Positions 41,902 to 51,938 are shown, counted from the stretch's first letter. The stretch is DNA of 64,000 nucleotides from Pollutimonas sp963712655 (GCA_963712655.1 CAVQIT010000008.1:1116001-1180000); one strand, 5' to 3'. Program-made: numbers and translations. The notes: generated from the letters alone by a model not told the origin.

Positions 41902-43659
41902 TCATTTATTGGAAGCGCCGACTTTCTGCAATGCAATTGCAGACCATTCTCCCCACGTCGTTCCATCGTCTCGGATGGTCACAATAAAGCTATCAGATAA
42001 ATTGTCACCGTTAAATTTTAGTTGGACCCAACCATTAGCGATGGGCAAAGGAAAAGAAATAGTTTGGTTATGGTCGGTGATCTCTAACAATTGATGTTCA
42101 GCATGTGGACCTGAGCGATAGAAAAAATTCTGTCCCCGGCGAATGTTTAATTCTAACTTCCCTATGTCCGTATCAGAAGAGATGTACGAGCCAAGAATTA
42201 AAAAATTATTCAATACTGTACGATTAAAGTCGCCAGACTGGATCCAATTTGTATCGTTAATACGTTGATTAGCTTCAACTGCTGAAGAGCTGAAATTATC
42301 CATATCTTGATCCACTACTGGATTGAGAGTGTAAGGTATCTGAATCGTTGCTGTATAAATTGGAATTTTATGCTTACGTAATATTGAAAGGCCGTGAACC
42401 ACCCCTTTTTTCGACGCTTCGTCATCTTTCCAATTGAGGTCCAGCGCGTACTTATCAACTAATGCTTTAGTATTTGTATTCTTTTTTAGTTCGCTGTATA
42501 TATCATTTTGTTTTTCAAAGACAGAGCGAACATATTCATCACGCCAAGAGTAATTTTTTTTATAAGCTGCACCAAAAATAGTAATTCCGATAATTCCTAC
42601 AAGTAAGCTTATTCTTGCATTAAAAAATTTTGAAATACATATCCAGGCTATGATCGGTAATAGAACCGTCAAATAGCCGTAATGCATTGCTAAAACATTA
42701 TTCCAGCCGTCTTGAACCTTGCTTCGTCCAGTGGCTATGGAAAGTACAATGGCGAACGATGCTAAAAGACTAAGGCCAAGAAGAATATCAATAAAACTGA
42801 GTTCCTTTCCTTTCCATTTTTTAAAGAAACCATAAATTACCGCGGTTAATAAGATGACAATGATGCCAATTTTCAATTCACTATCGTTAAACATGAAAAC
42901 AATCATGCTAGAAGGCAATAGTTTCAGAAAAATTTCCGCAATTGTTTGAAAACTTAAAATACCTTCAGAAGCACTAGAAGGCGTCCATAGAAACCAAAGG
43001 AGCGCATTTTCAACCAGAACTCCAGCAGATAGTAAAAATAATAATTTATTTTTTTTGCATAGAAAAAATATTAATCCTATGGTCAAGGTTGTTGAAAAAA
43101 TTACTCCATTCATTCCGCAAAATGAACAAAAAAACAGTTGTAGAAAAGCTAAAAAAAGATAATGGCGTTGTTGTGTATCCGCATATTTACATAAAAATAA
43201 AATAGCTGCAGATACAAAAAAAATAGAAGATAAAAATTGAAATTGGAATGCCCACAATGAGTACCCTGCTACAGGGCTAAGTATTATCAATGGAATAATA
43301 GTGTCACCCCAGTGATGGTATCCTCTATAGATTTTCGCGATTGATATTAATATTAATGAGGTGGCAAGCGCAATGATTATATTTGAAAATACTAATACTC
43401 TAAAATCATAGCCTGAAAATTGCGCCAGTAAATAATGAAAAACTTTTTGAATGGGAATTCTATGATCAACATGCTGCACAAATACCCAACTGACGAATTC
43501 TTTTGTTGACTCCATTTCTAAGGGGGAAATGTATGTCCAATCATCAGAATAGGGATATATCCTGGAGTAAAACACAAAAATTGCTAGAAGGAAAAAAAGA
43601 ACAAAGTGAACTAAATATAAAACGATTTTAGTGGATCTATGCAGTAGATTAGTGTTCAT
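41902..43659 (-). CDS. Polytopic membrane protein, GT-C-like, with a C-terminal WGEW-type beta domain
   Basis: A 585-residue membrane protein from an AT-rich region. About 11 helices are followed by a soluble tail of about 120 residues. The N-terminal loop has PYSDDWTYISPLE and then VQHVDHRIPIQKVFHYLLAQ, which parallels the protein at 36449-38173. The tail contains GKLELNIRRGQNFFYRSG and ends DDGTTWGEWSAIALQ; the next protein has a similar tail. Probably a polyprenyl-sugar-dependent transferase of the surface polysaccharide. The ATG at 43659 starts the first helix; the longer frame to 43704 is less likely. Confidence 0.7.
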   Translation of the reverse strand: MNTNLLHRSTKIVLYLVHFVLFFLLAIFVFYSRIYPYSDDWTYISPLEMESTKEFVSWVFVQHVDHRIPIQKVFHYLLAQFSGYDFRVLVFSNIIIALATSLILISIAKIYRGYHHWGDTIIPLIILSPVAGYSLWAFQFQFLSSIFFVSAAILFLCKYADTQQRHYLFLAFLQLFFCSFCGMNGVIFSTTLTIGLIFFLCKKNKLLFLLSAGVLVENALLWFLWTPSSASEGILSFQTIAEIFLKLLPSSMIVFMFNDSELKIGIIVILLTAVIYGFFKKWKGKELSFIDILLGLSLLASFAIVLSIATGRSKVQDGWNNVLAMHYGYLTVLLPIIAWICISKFFNARISLLVGIIGITIFGAAYKKNYSWRDEYVRSVFEKQNDIYSELKKNTNTKALVDKYALDLNWKDDEASKKGVVHGLSILRKHKIPIYTATIQIPYTLNPVVDQDMDNFSSSAVEANQRINDTNWIQSGDFNRTVLNNFLILGSYISSDTDIGKLELNIRRGQNFFYRSGPHAEHQLLEITDHNQTISFPLPIANGWVQLKFNGDNLSDSFIVTIRDDGTTWGEWSAIALQKVGASNK

Positions 43660-43842
43660 TACGATGCTAATAAAAATATCAAAAGATGCGTGAAGAAATA
43701 TCAAACCAAATATTTATCTACTAGCGATGCTTATGGCTAAATGTCAACGCTATGGCCGATAGATTATCAGCTTGGGTAAAGTACATGTTTACCATACTTG
43801 TGAAGGAGCGTCGGATTAGACCATAAGCTCCAACAAACATCA

Positions 43843-45834
43843 TCATTGAGCGGCCAATGTACCCGTCAAAAATCGAGGGGTGCTGACTGCTAGCCACTCG
43901 CCCCATTCTGCTCCGTTGTCGACCGCCGTAATAATTATCTTATGGGAAACTTCAGGAACCGGTATGAAGAGAAATTTCCACTTAGTTGTTTGTTCCAAAA
44001 TACCGCTGTTCCAAATAACTGCTCCAGTATCCTCATCTGTAACGATAATGGATTGATCATGAGCAGATGGGCCGGTTATGTAGGGCAAAACAAAAGAATT
44101 CATGGTATTGGTGATTTTAACTCTAAACTTTCCTTTGTTGGCATCTGCTCCCGACCAAGATCCAAAGTACTGGTTTGCAATTAATGGATCTGATTGCTCA
44201 CCGTACGCTCCATGCGGTGTCCAATTTCGATCTGTATATGAATCCAAAATATTAATAGGGGCGCCAACAAATTTTCGAGAAACAAGCAAATGATTTTTTG
44301 CTTTGCAATCTTTGAAATTAATGTCTTCTCTATAAAGGAAAATTTTTGTTGGCGTGAAGTATGTGCGCAAGGTACTCGCTGGAATGTTCTCAAAAACTGA
44401 AGGTATAAAACCGACTTCTTTGTATCCATCTTGAAACTTCAGGCGTTCAACGATTTTGATTGAATATTTGTCGCCTGGATATGAAAATTCAATTAATGAT
44501 GGACGGCATTTGTCATTAATTTTTTCTTTTATTTCGGGATAGTTTTGTATAAATCCTAGTTGTACTGCGGTCACGCCATTTTCATGTTCCAGCTTTTCTC
44601 TCATTTTCTGGGTGTTTTTTAATGATGCTCCTGGTAGTTCGAGCATTCTTAATCTTAAAGAAGTCTGTATTCCAGGGCTCGTTACTATTAGAAGTACTAT
44701 AACGGTCAGCGGTGAAATTATTTGTATTCTTTTAAAGATCGATTTTATCAGAAAATTTATACCTGAGGCCGAAAATATAATAAATATTGGTAGTATATTG
44801 CTGAAATTCCTTTCAAAAAATGTCGGATAAGTACTAAATAAAATTGCAAACAATGATATTAATGTAAAGATGAAAAAGGCGCGATACTTTCTCTTCTTTA
44901 ATGAAGATAGATATCCGATTATTGAAAAAATAATCAGGCCTACGCCTGATGTACTAGTAAAAAAATTCAATGAATATACAAGGCGATCATAAAAATTTCC
45001 ATCAGGCACTCCATGAGGCCAAGTGCCGATTGAATATTGTTGATTTAATACTAAAATTCCATTTTTAAAATCTAATAAATTGGATACAGCATAAGGCGCC
45101 CCAATGATAAATCCAATAATCATCCCCATTAATGCTAAAGGTATGAGTTTTAAACTCCATTTTAAGGACGTTTTTAAATAATCTAATGCGGCGGAAATAT
45201 AATTTTTATTTTTGCTAAATTCTTTTTTAAAAGAAAGTGCAATGATGGGTAATAATGCCAATTGAGAGATTTTAGTAGCAATGAGTAGTCCAAGAATGGC
45301 AGTCGCCAAGAGAACTCGAATTGACAACTTTAATTTTATGCAGCCGCTTACGTATACGTAGAGAAGAGTTAGCACAGTGACAAATGTTTCAGGTCTGGCG
45401 TATAGACTATCTTGATACAAGAGAGGGGACGAAGCAGTAATAAAAGCTGCGGATAAACCTGTATTTATATTGAATAGCTGTCGGCCTAACAAGAATGTTA
45501 AGGCAACCACGACTATGCCTAGAATCGAACTGTAGATACGCAATAAGCCGATTGTTGAAAATTCATGTTGTTGTGAAATAATATGGGCAAGCTTAATAAT
45601 TCCTGCAGCGCTGAGGATATATCCTGAAAAGTTGTACTGTGAATATTTAAAATATTCCGGCAAATCAGCATTCTTCCAATTGGTATCAAGAACATTTGTT
45701 GTTGATACAAGTTCAGCCACCTTAACACTGATTATTTCATCAGGGTTTGAATAGTTGTATGAAAGGGATGAAAATCTAAGAGCTGCCGCTAATAAGATTA
45801 TAGTTAGTAAAATTATTGTTTTTAGGCATGTCAT
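43843..45834 (-). CDS. GT39-like (ArnT/PMT type) integral membrane glycosyltransferase
   Basis: A 663-residue protein with about 11 helices. The first periplasmic loop carries SYNYSNPDEIISVKVAELV with the acidic pair expected for GT-C enzymes. LLYQDSLYARPETFVTVLTL is typical of the family. It ends with a soluble beta-rich domain (GAYGEQSDPLIANQYFGSW, and DNGAEWGEWLAVSTPRF) that matches the tail of the preceding membrane protein in spacing and sequence. It would transfer a sugar from a polyprenyl-phosphate donor, such as arabinose, to the outer polysaccharide. The ATG at 45834 begins the first helix (MTCLKTIILLTIIL); the longer frame overlaps the acyltransferase. Confidence 0.82.
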   Translation of the reverse strand: MTCLKTIILLTIILLAAALRFSSLSYNYSNPDEIISVKVAELVSTTNVLDTNWKNADLPEYFKYSQYNFSGYILSAAGIIKLAHIISQQHEFSTIGLLRIYSSILGIVVVALTFLLGRQLFNINTGLSAAFITASSPLLYQDSLYARPETFVTVLTLLYVYVSGCIKLKLSIRVLLATAILGLLIATKISQLALLPIIALSFKKEFSKNKNYISAALDYLKTSLKWSLKLIPLALMGMIIGFIIGAPYAVSNLLDFKNGILVLNQQYSIGTWPHGVPDGNFYDRLVYSLNFFTSTSGVGLIIFSIIGYLSSLKKRKYRAFFIFTLISLFAILFSTYPTFFERNFSNILPIFIIFSASGINFLIKSIFKRIQIISPLTVIVLLIVTSPGIQTSLRLRMLELPGASLKNTQKMREKLEHENGVTAVQLGFIQNYPEIKEKINDKCRPSLIEFSYPGDKYSIKIVERLKFQDGYKEVGFIPSVFENIPASTLRTYFTPTKIFLYREDINFKDCKAKNHLLVSRKFVGAPINILDSYTDRNWTPHGAYGEQSDPLIANQYFGSWSGADANKGKFRVKITNTMNSFVLPYITGPSAHDQSIIVTDEDTGAVIWNSGILEQTTKWKFLFIPVPEVSHKIIITAVDNGAEWGEWLAVSTPRFLTGTLAAQ

Positions 45835-45862
45835 TTTTTTATTCACTACCGATAGAGGGGCA

Positions 45863-46990
45863 TTATTTGAGTTGAACAGAATGGGATGCAGTGACGACAG
45901 CTTTCCCAGCGAATGCCTTATCCCTATACTGAAGGATGGGTCGCTCAAAAAAATGATAAACCAACCATGAAACTAAGAAGGTTCCCCCAATAAAAACGGT
46001 CCAGCGTAGAAGTCCCGAGAGCAAGCTGTCACCACTCCCTCCAAAGTACTGAATCACTGCAAAGACTGGAAGATTTGCTAAATACGCGGAATATGAGAGA
46101 CGTGCGATTGTGCTGACTGTTATTGCGCCGTGGGTGTGGGCGTGTAGATTCAGGCCCACTATGATTAATCCTGCGCATCCTAGTGAGGTTATAGGGAATA
46201 ACCAAACCCGCGCAAAAGTGCTGTGGTCAAGAAATTGACCAGATATAACGCTCAGAGAGATGGGAAAGACCAGTAACGGCAATAGATAGGGCGATAGTCC
46301 AGCAAGCCTTTTGCGCCACACAATATCTTGACCTAGCCAAGCAGATAAGACGCCGATCATCAATGCGTCCAACCGAAACACTACGATTTTCCTTACACCT
46401 TCGTCCCAGGTTGGCTGCACTTCTGAAACATAGATAAAGCGAGCCATCACAGAGCCAAACAACACTATTAGGGCTACCCACCCTACGGCCTGCTTACGTT
46501 TGGCTCCTGCCAGCATCACAATCCCCATAAGCAGGGGTATGACAAGATAAAACACTTCTTCTGTGGCTAGGCTCCATGCCTCACCGAAAAATTGCGGGTG
46601 GGGCCATGCTAGGTTCTGAAGAAAGAATAAATAGGCGCCTAAATTTGGCCATTCAGCTAGGCGTATACCAAGAGCCAGAAGTAGCACGTTGATTCCGACA
46701 AATAGCAAATAATTTGGAATTGTACGCAACCATCGTCTCATCCAAAAATTCGGAATCCAACCCACGGCAGAACCTTCTTCGTTTGATTTTCTTAGGAGAA
46801 TCCCCCCAATAAGAAATCCGCTTAGAACGAAAAATATTTCGACGCCAAGGAATCCACCAAAGCGCAAGCCTTCAACCCATGGAAAGTGCGTGATTAAAAA
46901 GTGACGGCCATGCGACATGAGGACCAAGCAAATTGCTAAGGACCTACAAATATCCAGCCAGAAATTCTTAGTTTGATTGAGTTCTGCCAT
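45863..46990 (-). CDS. Acyltransferase family 3 (OafA/YrhL-like) membrane protein
   Basis: A 375-residue inner-membrane O-acyltransferase with about 10 helices. FWLDICRSLAICLVLMSHGR has the family Arg and His in the first helix, and FGGFLGVEIFFVLSGFLIGG is the hallmark second motif. It would add an acetyl or similar group to a sugar on the polysaccharide. It lies between the AT-rich glycosyltransferase genes and a phage-holin-like relic. The C terminus is FFERPILQY followed by a short soluble tail, with no SGNH domain. Confidence 0.92.
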   Translation of the reverse strand: MAELNQTKNFWLDICRSLAICLVLMSHGRHFLITHFPWVEGLRFGGFLGVEIFFVLSGFLIGGILLRKSNEEGSAVGWIPNFWMRRWLRTIPNYLLFVGINVLLLALGIRLAEWPNLGAYLFFLQNLAWPHPQFFGEAWSLATEEVFYLVIPLLMGIVMLAGAKRKQAVGWVALIVLFGSVMARFIYVSEVQPTWDEGVRKIVVFRLDALMIGVLSAWLGQDIVWRKRLAGLSPYLLPLLVFPISLSVISGQFLDHSTFARVWLFPITSLGCAGLIIVGLNLHAHTHGAITVSTIARLSYSAYLANLPVFAVIQYFGGSGDSLLSGLLRWTVFIGGTFLVSWLVYHFFERPILQYRDKAFAGKAVVTASHSVQLK

Positions 46991-47130
46991 AGCGATTTTT
47001 TTATGCAGCGGTCAGTATAACTAGAGCCAGACAGTCCTATGCTTTAACTGCCAAACCAAGACTGACTCTTTCTTGAGGGATTTTCTTCACGGCATTCATC
47101 TCAGCGGCATTCTAGCAAAAAATAGCCTTC

Positions 47131-47152
47131 GCCCCTTCATTGGGGCTTTTTT
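47131..47152 (+). terminator. Rho-independent terminator near the holin-like relic
   Basis: GCCCC (47131-47135) and GGGGC (47142-47146) pair with a short loop, followed by TTTTTT. An A run lies on the other side, so it can act in both directions. It precedes a phage-type start ATGGAACCC 20 bp on. Confidence 0.65.
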
Positions 47153-47169
47153 CGTCTTAAGAAACTAAA

Positions 47170-47470
47170 ATGGAACCCATAAGCAGGGCATTAGTTGCCA
47201 GCAGCGTCTTCGATTGGAAGCTAGTTGGTGAATTGGCTGGAAGCAGTGCCGTTAGCGCTGGCCAGGAGACGGCCGTAGTCGTGTGGCTACTCAAGCTGCG
47301 CATACAGCCGACTGGGTGGTGGGCATCATTTCTATTGTCGTTGGCGCTGTCTGCGATGGTGTGGCCATGGCACCAATATTTTGAAATTGAGCATGGGCCG
47401 ATTCGTTCGGCCCGATGGCAATGATCGGTTTGGTGTTCGCCTGCGGGCGACTGGCCTTAGGTGATTCGTG
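47170..47470 (+). pseudogene. Frameshifted remnant of a small phage-holin-like membrane protein gene
   Basis: From an ATG at 47170 the frame reads MEPISRALVASSVFDWKLVG and, after hydrophobic segments, SAMVWPWHQYFEIEHG, then a stop at about 47424. Shifting frame at EH gives WADSFGPMAMIGLVFACG, which continues the pattern I know from short proteins annotated as phage holins. One single-base shift at about 47393 reconciles the two. The hairpin terminator just upstream fits the gap before lysis genes in phages. Low-level evidence without a search. Confidence 0.5.
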
Positions 47471-47574
47471 CGATAGACGGTCAACTGCGCTAAGGCCTTG
47501 TGTCACAAAGCGGCGAGATGGAGTATTATTTTTGGAAAGCAGGCCTTATTCATCCTAAAGTATCGGAGAGAAGT

Positions 47575-48291
47575 ATGGTAACTGTCGATCAGCCTACAGA
47601 ATTTTTTAGAAATACCGGCTATTGCCATTGCTGTAGGTCCGATACCGAATTCATTGCTTATACTACGTGGCTGCGTGACTCATATATTTGTAGTCGATGC
47701 GCTTCGTCGCCGCGACAGCGTCACATTCAGTTCGTCCTAGATACTTACTTTTCCGGTTGGGAGGCAAAGGTGATCCACGAGTCCTCGCCATCTAATGCAT
47801 TCATTTCTCAGTATTGCAGTAACTACTCGTCATCTCAGTATCTCTCTGATGTGTCGCCAGGGTCTTTCAAGGACGGAATTCGATCCGAAAACATTGAGGC
47901 ACTGAGTTTCGAAGACCACACCATCGACATATTTATCACTCAGGATGTTCTGGAACATGTCTTCAATCCAGATAAGGCCATACGGGACATTAATCGAGTC
48001 CTAAGGTCGGGCGGGATCCATCTGTTCACCACTCCAAAATCGAAGAACTTGATGCAGTCGTTCCGTCGAGCGAGGATCGAGCCTGATGGAGATATTACCT
48101 ACCTTGCTGATCCCGACTACCATGGGAATCCGGTGGGCGATGGCCGAGCACTGGTCACCTTCAATTTCGGAAACGATTTCGAAAATTTGTTGAGCGAATG
48201 GTCGGGCCGTGCGGTGCAGGTGTTCCACATAACGAATCGAAGCCTTGGAATCGAGGCTGAGTTCAACGAGGTTTTCGTCATCCGGTCGTAG
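47575..48291 (+). CDS. SAM-dependent methyltransferase with an N-terminal zinc ribbon
   Basis: A 238-residue protein. The N terminus has two CxxC pairs (CHCC at about 17-20 and CSRC near 40) followed by ASSPRQRH, a zinc-ribbon start found in some sugar methyltransferases. The SAM domain shows AKVIHESSPSNAF, LSFEDHTIDIFITQDVLEH and INRVLRSGGIHLFTTP. The ATG at 47575 has GGAGAG 4 nt upstream and is preferred to GTG 47500 and ATG 47518. It is the only plus-strand gene between 33 and 61 kb, next to the phage-like relic. Confidence 0.85.
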   Translation: MVTVDQPTEFFRNTGYCHCCRSDTEFIAYTTWLRDSYICSRCASSPRQRHIQFVLDTYFSGWEAKVIHESSPSNAFISQYCSNYSSSQYLSDVSPGSFKDGIRSENIEALSFEDHTIDIFITQDVLEHVFNPDKAIRDINRVLRSGGIHLFTTPKSKNLMQSFRRARIEPDGDITYLADPDYHGNPVGDGRALVTFNFGNDFENLLSEWSGRAVQVFHITNRSLGIEAEFNEVFVIRS

Positions 48292-48423
48292 TCAAGTTCA
48301 TGTCCTTATGCGGGTGTTCTCCAGACACGCTTTCCACCATCGTACGCAACTCTTTGCGATGATTGGCCCACTCAGCGGGGACGATCACCGCGCTTTCACG
48401 AAATATGTATAACCTTGGTTAGT

Positions 48424-49254
48424 TTATTTTTTTTGCACAACCAGAATAGCTTGCCAAAAACGATCATCAATATAGTCGATTATATTGAATGCGCTGCTCC
48501 AATGAGTCTCTATGTAGCTCTTCGGTATGATGGCGTCACCATACACCTCTGAGGAGCGATAATCTCCTCCTCCAGTAGGAAGATAGACAAATTCTCCGTT
48601 CTCATATGCTTGTCGATAAGCCGATACCTGTGATGTATATTGGCTTAAGCCTTTATGCCAACCCGACTCTGGATTTAATGGATCTAATGTACCAATAAAA
48701 TCTAGAAAGCGGCTCGATTCTAATGTCGAGACAAATACGCAGCCAGGTTTTGACACGCGAGAAATTTCATCAACCCAATGTTTGTGCACATTTTCTGGAA
48801 GATGAGTAAAAACACTATATGCTATTACACAATCAAAATATCCATCAGGATATGGCAATTGACCATCGGGGAAAATTTGGCTTAAATTTCCTGGGACATC
48901 ATTCTGTTTACAGCCTTCTAAAATGGAGGGGTCAATATCAACGCCAAAAAGGTTATTTTCTGCAATATCTTTCCAAAAAAATCGCAGATATCGTCCCCAT
49001 CCACATCCAAAATCTAAAAACCTTGATGTATCTTTATTAAGAGGCTTTGCTAAGGCAGAGGCATAACCTTTCACGAGTTTATAAAATTCAAACCCTTCAC
49101 GTAATGCAGACTCATTCGATGAGCCTACAAACTGTGCCTGAATATCATCGGCAGGAAAACTTGGAAATTTGATTCCATCAACAACTCTATTATTGATTGA
49201 TTTTAATAGTAATTGTAGCCATTTATCATCTTCAATTTGATGCATGTTGTTCAT
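48424..49254 (-). CDS. Class I SAM-dependent methyltransferase
   Basis: A 276-residue enzyme. The SAM-binding loop is RFLDFGCGWGRYLRFFWKD, with the acidic LFGVDIDPSILEG and the post-loops PYPDGYFDCVIAYSVFTHLP and ISRVSKPGCVFVST. A helical cap precedes it. No substrate-specific domain is seen; a sugar O-methylation or O-antigen-capping role is inferred from place. AT-rich codon use. The 48292-48423 gap and 49255-49329 hold nothing else. Confidence 0.88.
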   Translation of the reverse strand: MNNMHQIEDDKWLQLLLKSINNRVVDGIKFPSFPADDIQAQFVGSSNESALREGFEFYKLVKGYASALAKPLNKDTSRFLDFGCGWGRYLRFFWKDIAENNLFGVDIDPSILEGCKQNDVPGNLSQIFPDGQLPYPDGYFDCVIAYSVFTHLPENVHKHWVDEISRVSKPGCVFVSTLESSRFLDFIGTLDPLNPESGWHKGLSQYTSQVSAYRQAYENGEFVYLPTGGGDYRSSEVYGDAIIPKSYIETHWSSAFNIIDYIDDRFWQAILVVQKK

Positions 49255-49329
49255 GGTGGCGAAAAATCCAGTTATAGAGTTGATTGTGAAAGATTAATTT
49301 TATCTTTAAATAAATAACTACTCTAAATA

Positions 49330-51885
49330 TTAAGAAGAATAGTTCATTGCATGTTGTATTTCCTGAGTAATATAACCGCGTTGGGTTGCGACGAGGGTGA
49401 TAATTCTTTCAACTGCATGGGCCAGGGTTCCATCCAATTGGCCCGCCTCAAGCTCAAACTCGTCTAGGCTAAATGTATTTGCATCTAACAGCAGTTGCAG
49501 GGCGTCAATTTTAGCCCAATACATAGAGCCTGCAGGAAAACTGAAAGGATAAATTCCAATATACTCAGGCTTTCCTAGTCTAGTTAATAAAATATTAAGC
49601 CATTTTGTATTGTCAACGTGGACATCTGGTGTTGAAAGTTCAATAGTGGAATTGGTGGGTGTGAGGAGTCCCAGTTTTTCGTCATTTTTTAGTTTGGCGA
49701 CAATTAACTCAACCTCGTTGTGAGATGGTATTAGGGTTTTAAATAATGTTTCGCGCCACTGATCTCCATCCTCTCTTTGTGGCGATTTTTTTGTATGTAA
49801 TTTGCATACATATAAATAGCCCATGTCGGTTGCTATCGCCAATGCTTGTAGGAAGGGGCGAATATCTCGTCCGCGGTTGTCGGTGAGAATGAAGTACACA
49901 TTTGGATAGAAATGCTGGAGTCTTTCCAAATTTTTGATTGATGTGTCAGGACGTACCGTCACTATCAAATCACAGAGCGATTGTAGTATGCCCAGATGGT
50001 CTTGGCATAAAGTGTCAATTAAGTCTTCATAATACAAATGGAGGATCAAAACGGCTTCAGAGTTCCTTCTGAAGCCATTATTTAACATCGAGACTTGCTC
50101 GGCCAAACCGGGTTTTGGTATATTTCGCAGCACATTGGCAGTGGCTTGTAAATAGGCATAACCGTAGTGACGGTCAGGCTCTAGATGCGCTCCTTCCGCC
50201 CATTCATTCCAAGCATTGACGAATAATAAGCGCTCTGATGATTTATTTTTTAACGTTGATTTAACGGCTGAACTAAACCATTGAGCATAGACCTCCGGGC
50301 GGGCGCCATCAAATGTATGCCCTTTTCCTGGTTTGCGAGGTTCATTATCCCAAGATGGCATTACCGTTTTGAAGTTGACAAAACGTTCCTCACGAATATC
50401 GCCGTATTTTTTAGCCAACTCTACGTAGTCATATATTTTTCCGGCATAGCTGGGATTGATAATTTCCTTGCGGTGTGATATCTCTGAAGTAGTTACTTGA
50501 TGTGGAGGAAACTCAACGGCAGCATCAAAACCAAATGGACGTGGATCTGTAATATCAAATGAACGCGCTACGGTTAGATATAAACCTGGCAAGCCATGTT
50601 TAATTGCTTGAGCACGCCAGCGTTCGGCGGTCGCAGAGGCATCTGGAAGTAAGCTGGCACGATACACTATTAGCAACGGCTTATCATCTATGCGAATATA
50701 ACGAGGATCCTTTAATGCTGGTAGAATATCTTCAAAAAATGCTACGTCATCTTCAGGGGAGTGGTTTTGGGCTATCAAAATATCCGACTCGGATCCATCC
50801 CACCGCCTTGACCAATTCTCGTTGGCCCAGCAAAGACAAAAATTCATATCCATACTGGGGTCGGCAAGAAAGTTATTTACTGGGAGTTCCATGAGTCTTT
50901 TTCCCCCAAACCAGTAATGGTGGAAGCAAAATCCGTGTACACCGTACTTATGTGCTAAGTCAATCTGTTGTTTCATGACCTCAGGTAGCCGTAAGTCATA
51001 GAAGCCAAGTTCTCCGGGCAATCTCGGCTGATGATGCCCCAAGTACTGAGGTTGTGCTTTACTTACGTTTGTCCATTCGGTGAAACCTTTTCCCCACCAG
51101 TGATCATTCTCATCAAATGGGTGAAACTGAGGAAGATAGAATGCAATTACTTTAAGTGGTAATGTTTGGTAGTCAATAGAATCCACTGCCTTGGGTACAT
51201 AAGAACTTTGCCAAGTAACCTTGCTATTACTCCGACCAAAACCTGCTTGAACATAGTGTTCTAGTTGTGTTAGACGTTCTGGCTGATTTACGCGTTGAAT
51301 TGCGATGGCTTCGGCAGAATTTTTTTCTGCAATTAACGGATTGAAAGCCAATTCGTTATTCGCTTGTAATAGCCTGTGTAAGACAGCCTTCGCACCCCCA
51401 TGGCCATAGATACGGCGAGCAGCTGCTAGCTTATGTTTCATGTTGCCTGGGTATTTTTGAAGAACATGTATAGTGCTATCAAAAACTATAGAAAATCGAG
51501 AGGCTGTCCAAATGTTAAATTTCTCGATTGAGAAATGCAATTCTTGGCCTACAGGATGAACTTGAATCCCACGTAGCTGAGGCGATGCTTTCCAAACAAA
51601 ATATATGTTTCCATGATTATCGGGAAATAATCGATGGGCTAGAGACTCAGAGTAACCGTTACCAATATCTTCGTAAATCATTAACGGTGCAGTCATCGGT
51701 CTGCTGGTTCTAAGGCAGATATGCAGCTTTATCCACTGTCCCGATAGTTCGTCAGCTCGTTGCACAGTGAATTGAGCATCATTGTTCAATGAGTGCCATT
51801 GAAACCCTGGTCGCTGACTTTGCTCTAAGTTTAAAGAGTTGGCTAATGATTCGATACCTAGTTTCACGATAACTCGTCCTGACAC
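49330..51885 (-). CDS. WbsX-like glycosyltransferase/hydrolase fused to an RgpF-like domain
   Basis: An 851-residue protein. After an N-terminal beta domain (about 1-240), the central part (about 241-590) is of the GH99-like WbsX group: LKVIAFYLPQFHPFDENDHW, WWGKGFTEWTNVSKAQPQYLG, GFCFHHYWFGGKRL, CLCWANENWSRRWDG and FVNAWNEWAEGAHLEPD. The C-terminal part (about 605-830) resembles the rhamnan synthesis protein F domain (AVLILHLYYEDLI, ILTDNRGRDIRPFL, YVCKLHTKKSP). Such proteins are found in rhamnose-containing O-antigen loci and act on the inner face of the membrane. The start is the first ATG. Confidence 0.88.
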   Translation of the reverse strand: MSGRVIVKLGIESLANSLNLEQSQRPGFQWHSLNNDAQFTVQRADELSGQWIKLHICLRTSRPMTAPLMIYEDIGNGYSESLAHRLFPDNHGNIYFVWKASPQLRGIQVHPVGQELHFSIEKFNIWTASRFSIVFDSTIHVLQKYPGNMKHKLAAARRIYGHGGAKAVLHRLLQANNELAFNPLIAEKNSAEAIAIQRVNQPERLTQLEHYVQAGFGRSNSKVTWQSSYVPKAVDSIDYQTLPLKVIAFYLPQFHPFDENDHWWGKGFTEWTNVSKAQPQYLGHHQPRLPGELGFYDLRLPEVMKQQIDLAHKYGVHGFCFHHYWFGGKRLMELPVNNFLADPSMDMNFCLCWANENWSRRWDGSESDILIAQNHSPEDDVAFFEDILPALKDPRYIRIDDKPLLIVYRASLLPDASATAERWRAQAIKHGLPGLYLTVARSFDITDPRPFGFDAAVEFPPHQVTTSEISHRKEIINPSYAGKIYDYVELAKKYGDIREERFVNFKTVMPSWDNEPRKPGKGHTFDGARPEVYAQWFSSAVKSTLKNKSSERLLFVNAWNEWAEGAHLEPDRHYGYAYLQATANVLRNIPKPGLAEQVSMLNNGFRRNSEAVLILHLYYEDLIDTLCQDHLGILQSLCDLIVTVRPDTSIKNLERLQHFYPNVYFILTDNRGRDIRPFLQALAIATDMGYLYVCKLHTKKSPQREDGDQWRETLFKTLIPSHNEVELIVAKLKNDEKLGLLTPTNSTIELSTPDVHVDNTKWLNILLTRLGKPEYIGIYPFSFPAGSMYWAKIDALQLLLDANTFSLDEFELEAGQLDGTLAHAVERIITLVATQRGYITQEIQHAMNYSS

Positions 51886-51938
51886 TGTTTGGTTACTGTA
51901 ATAATAAAAATGCCTTGTTCATGATTCCATGAATTTAT

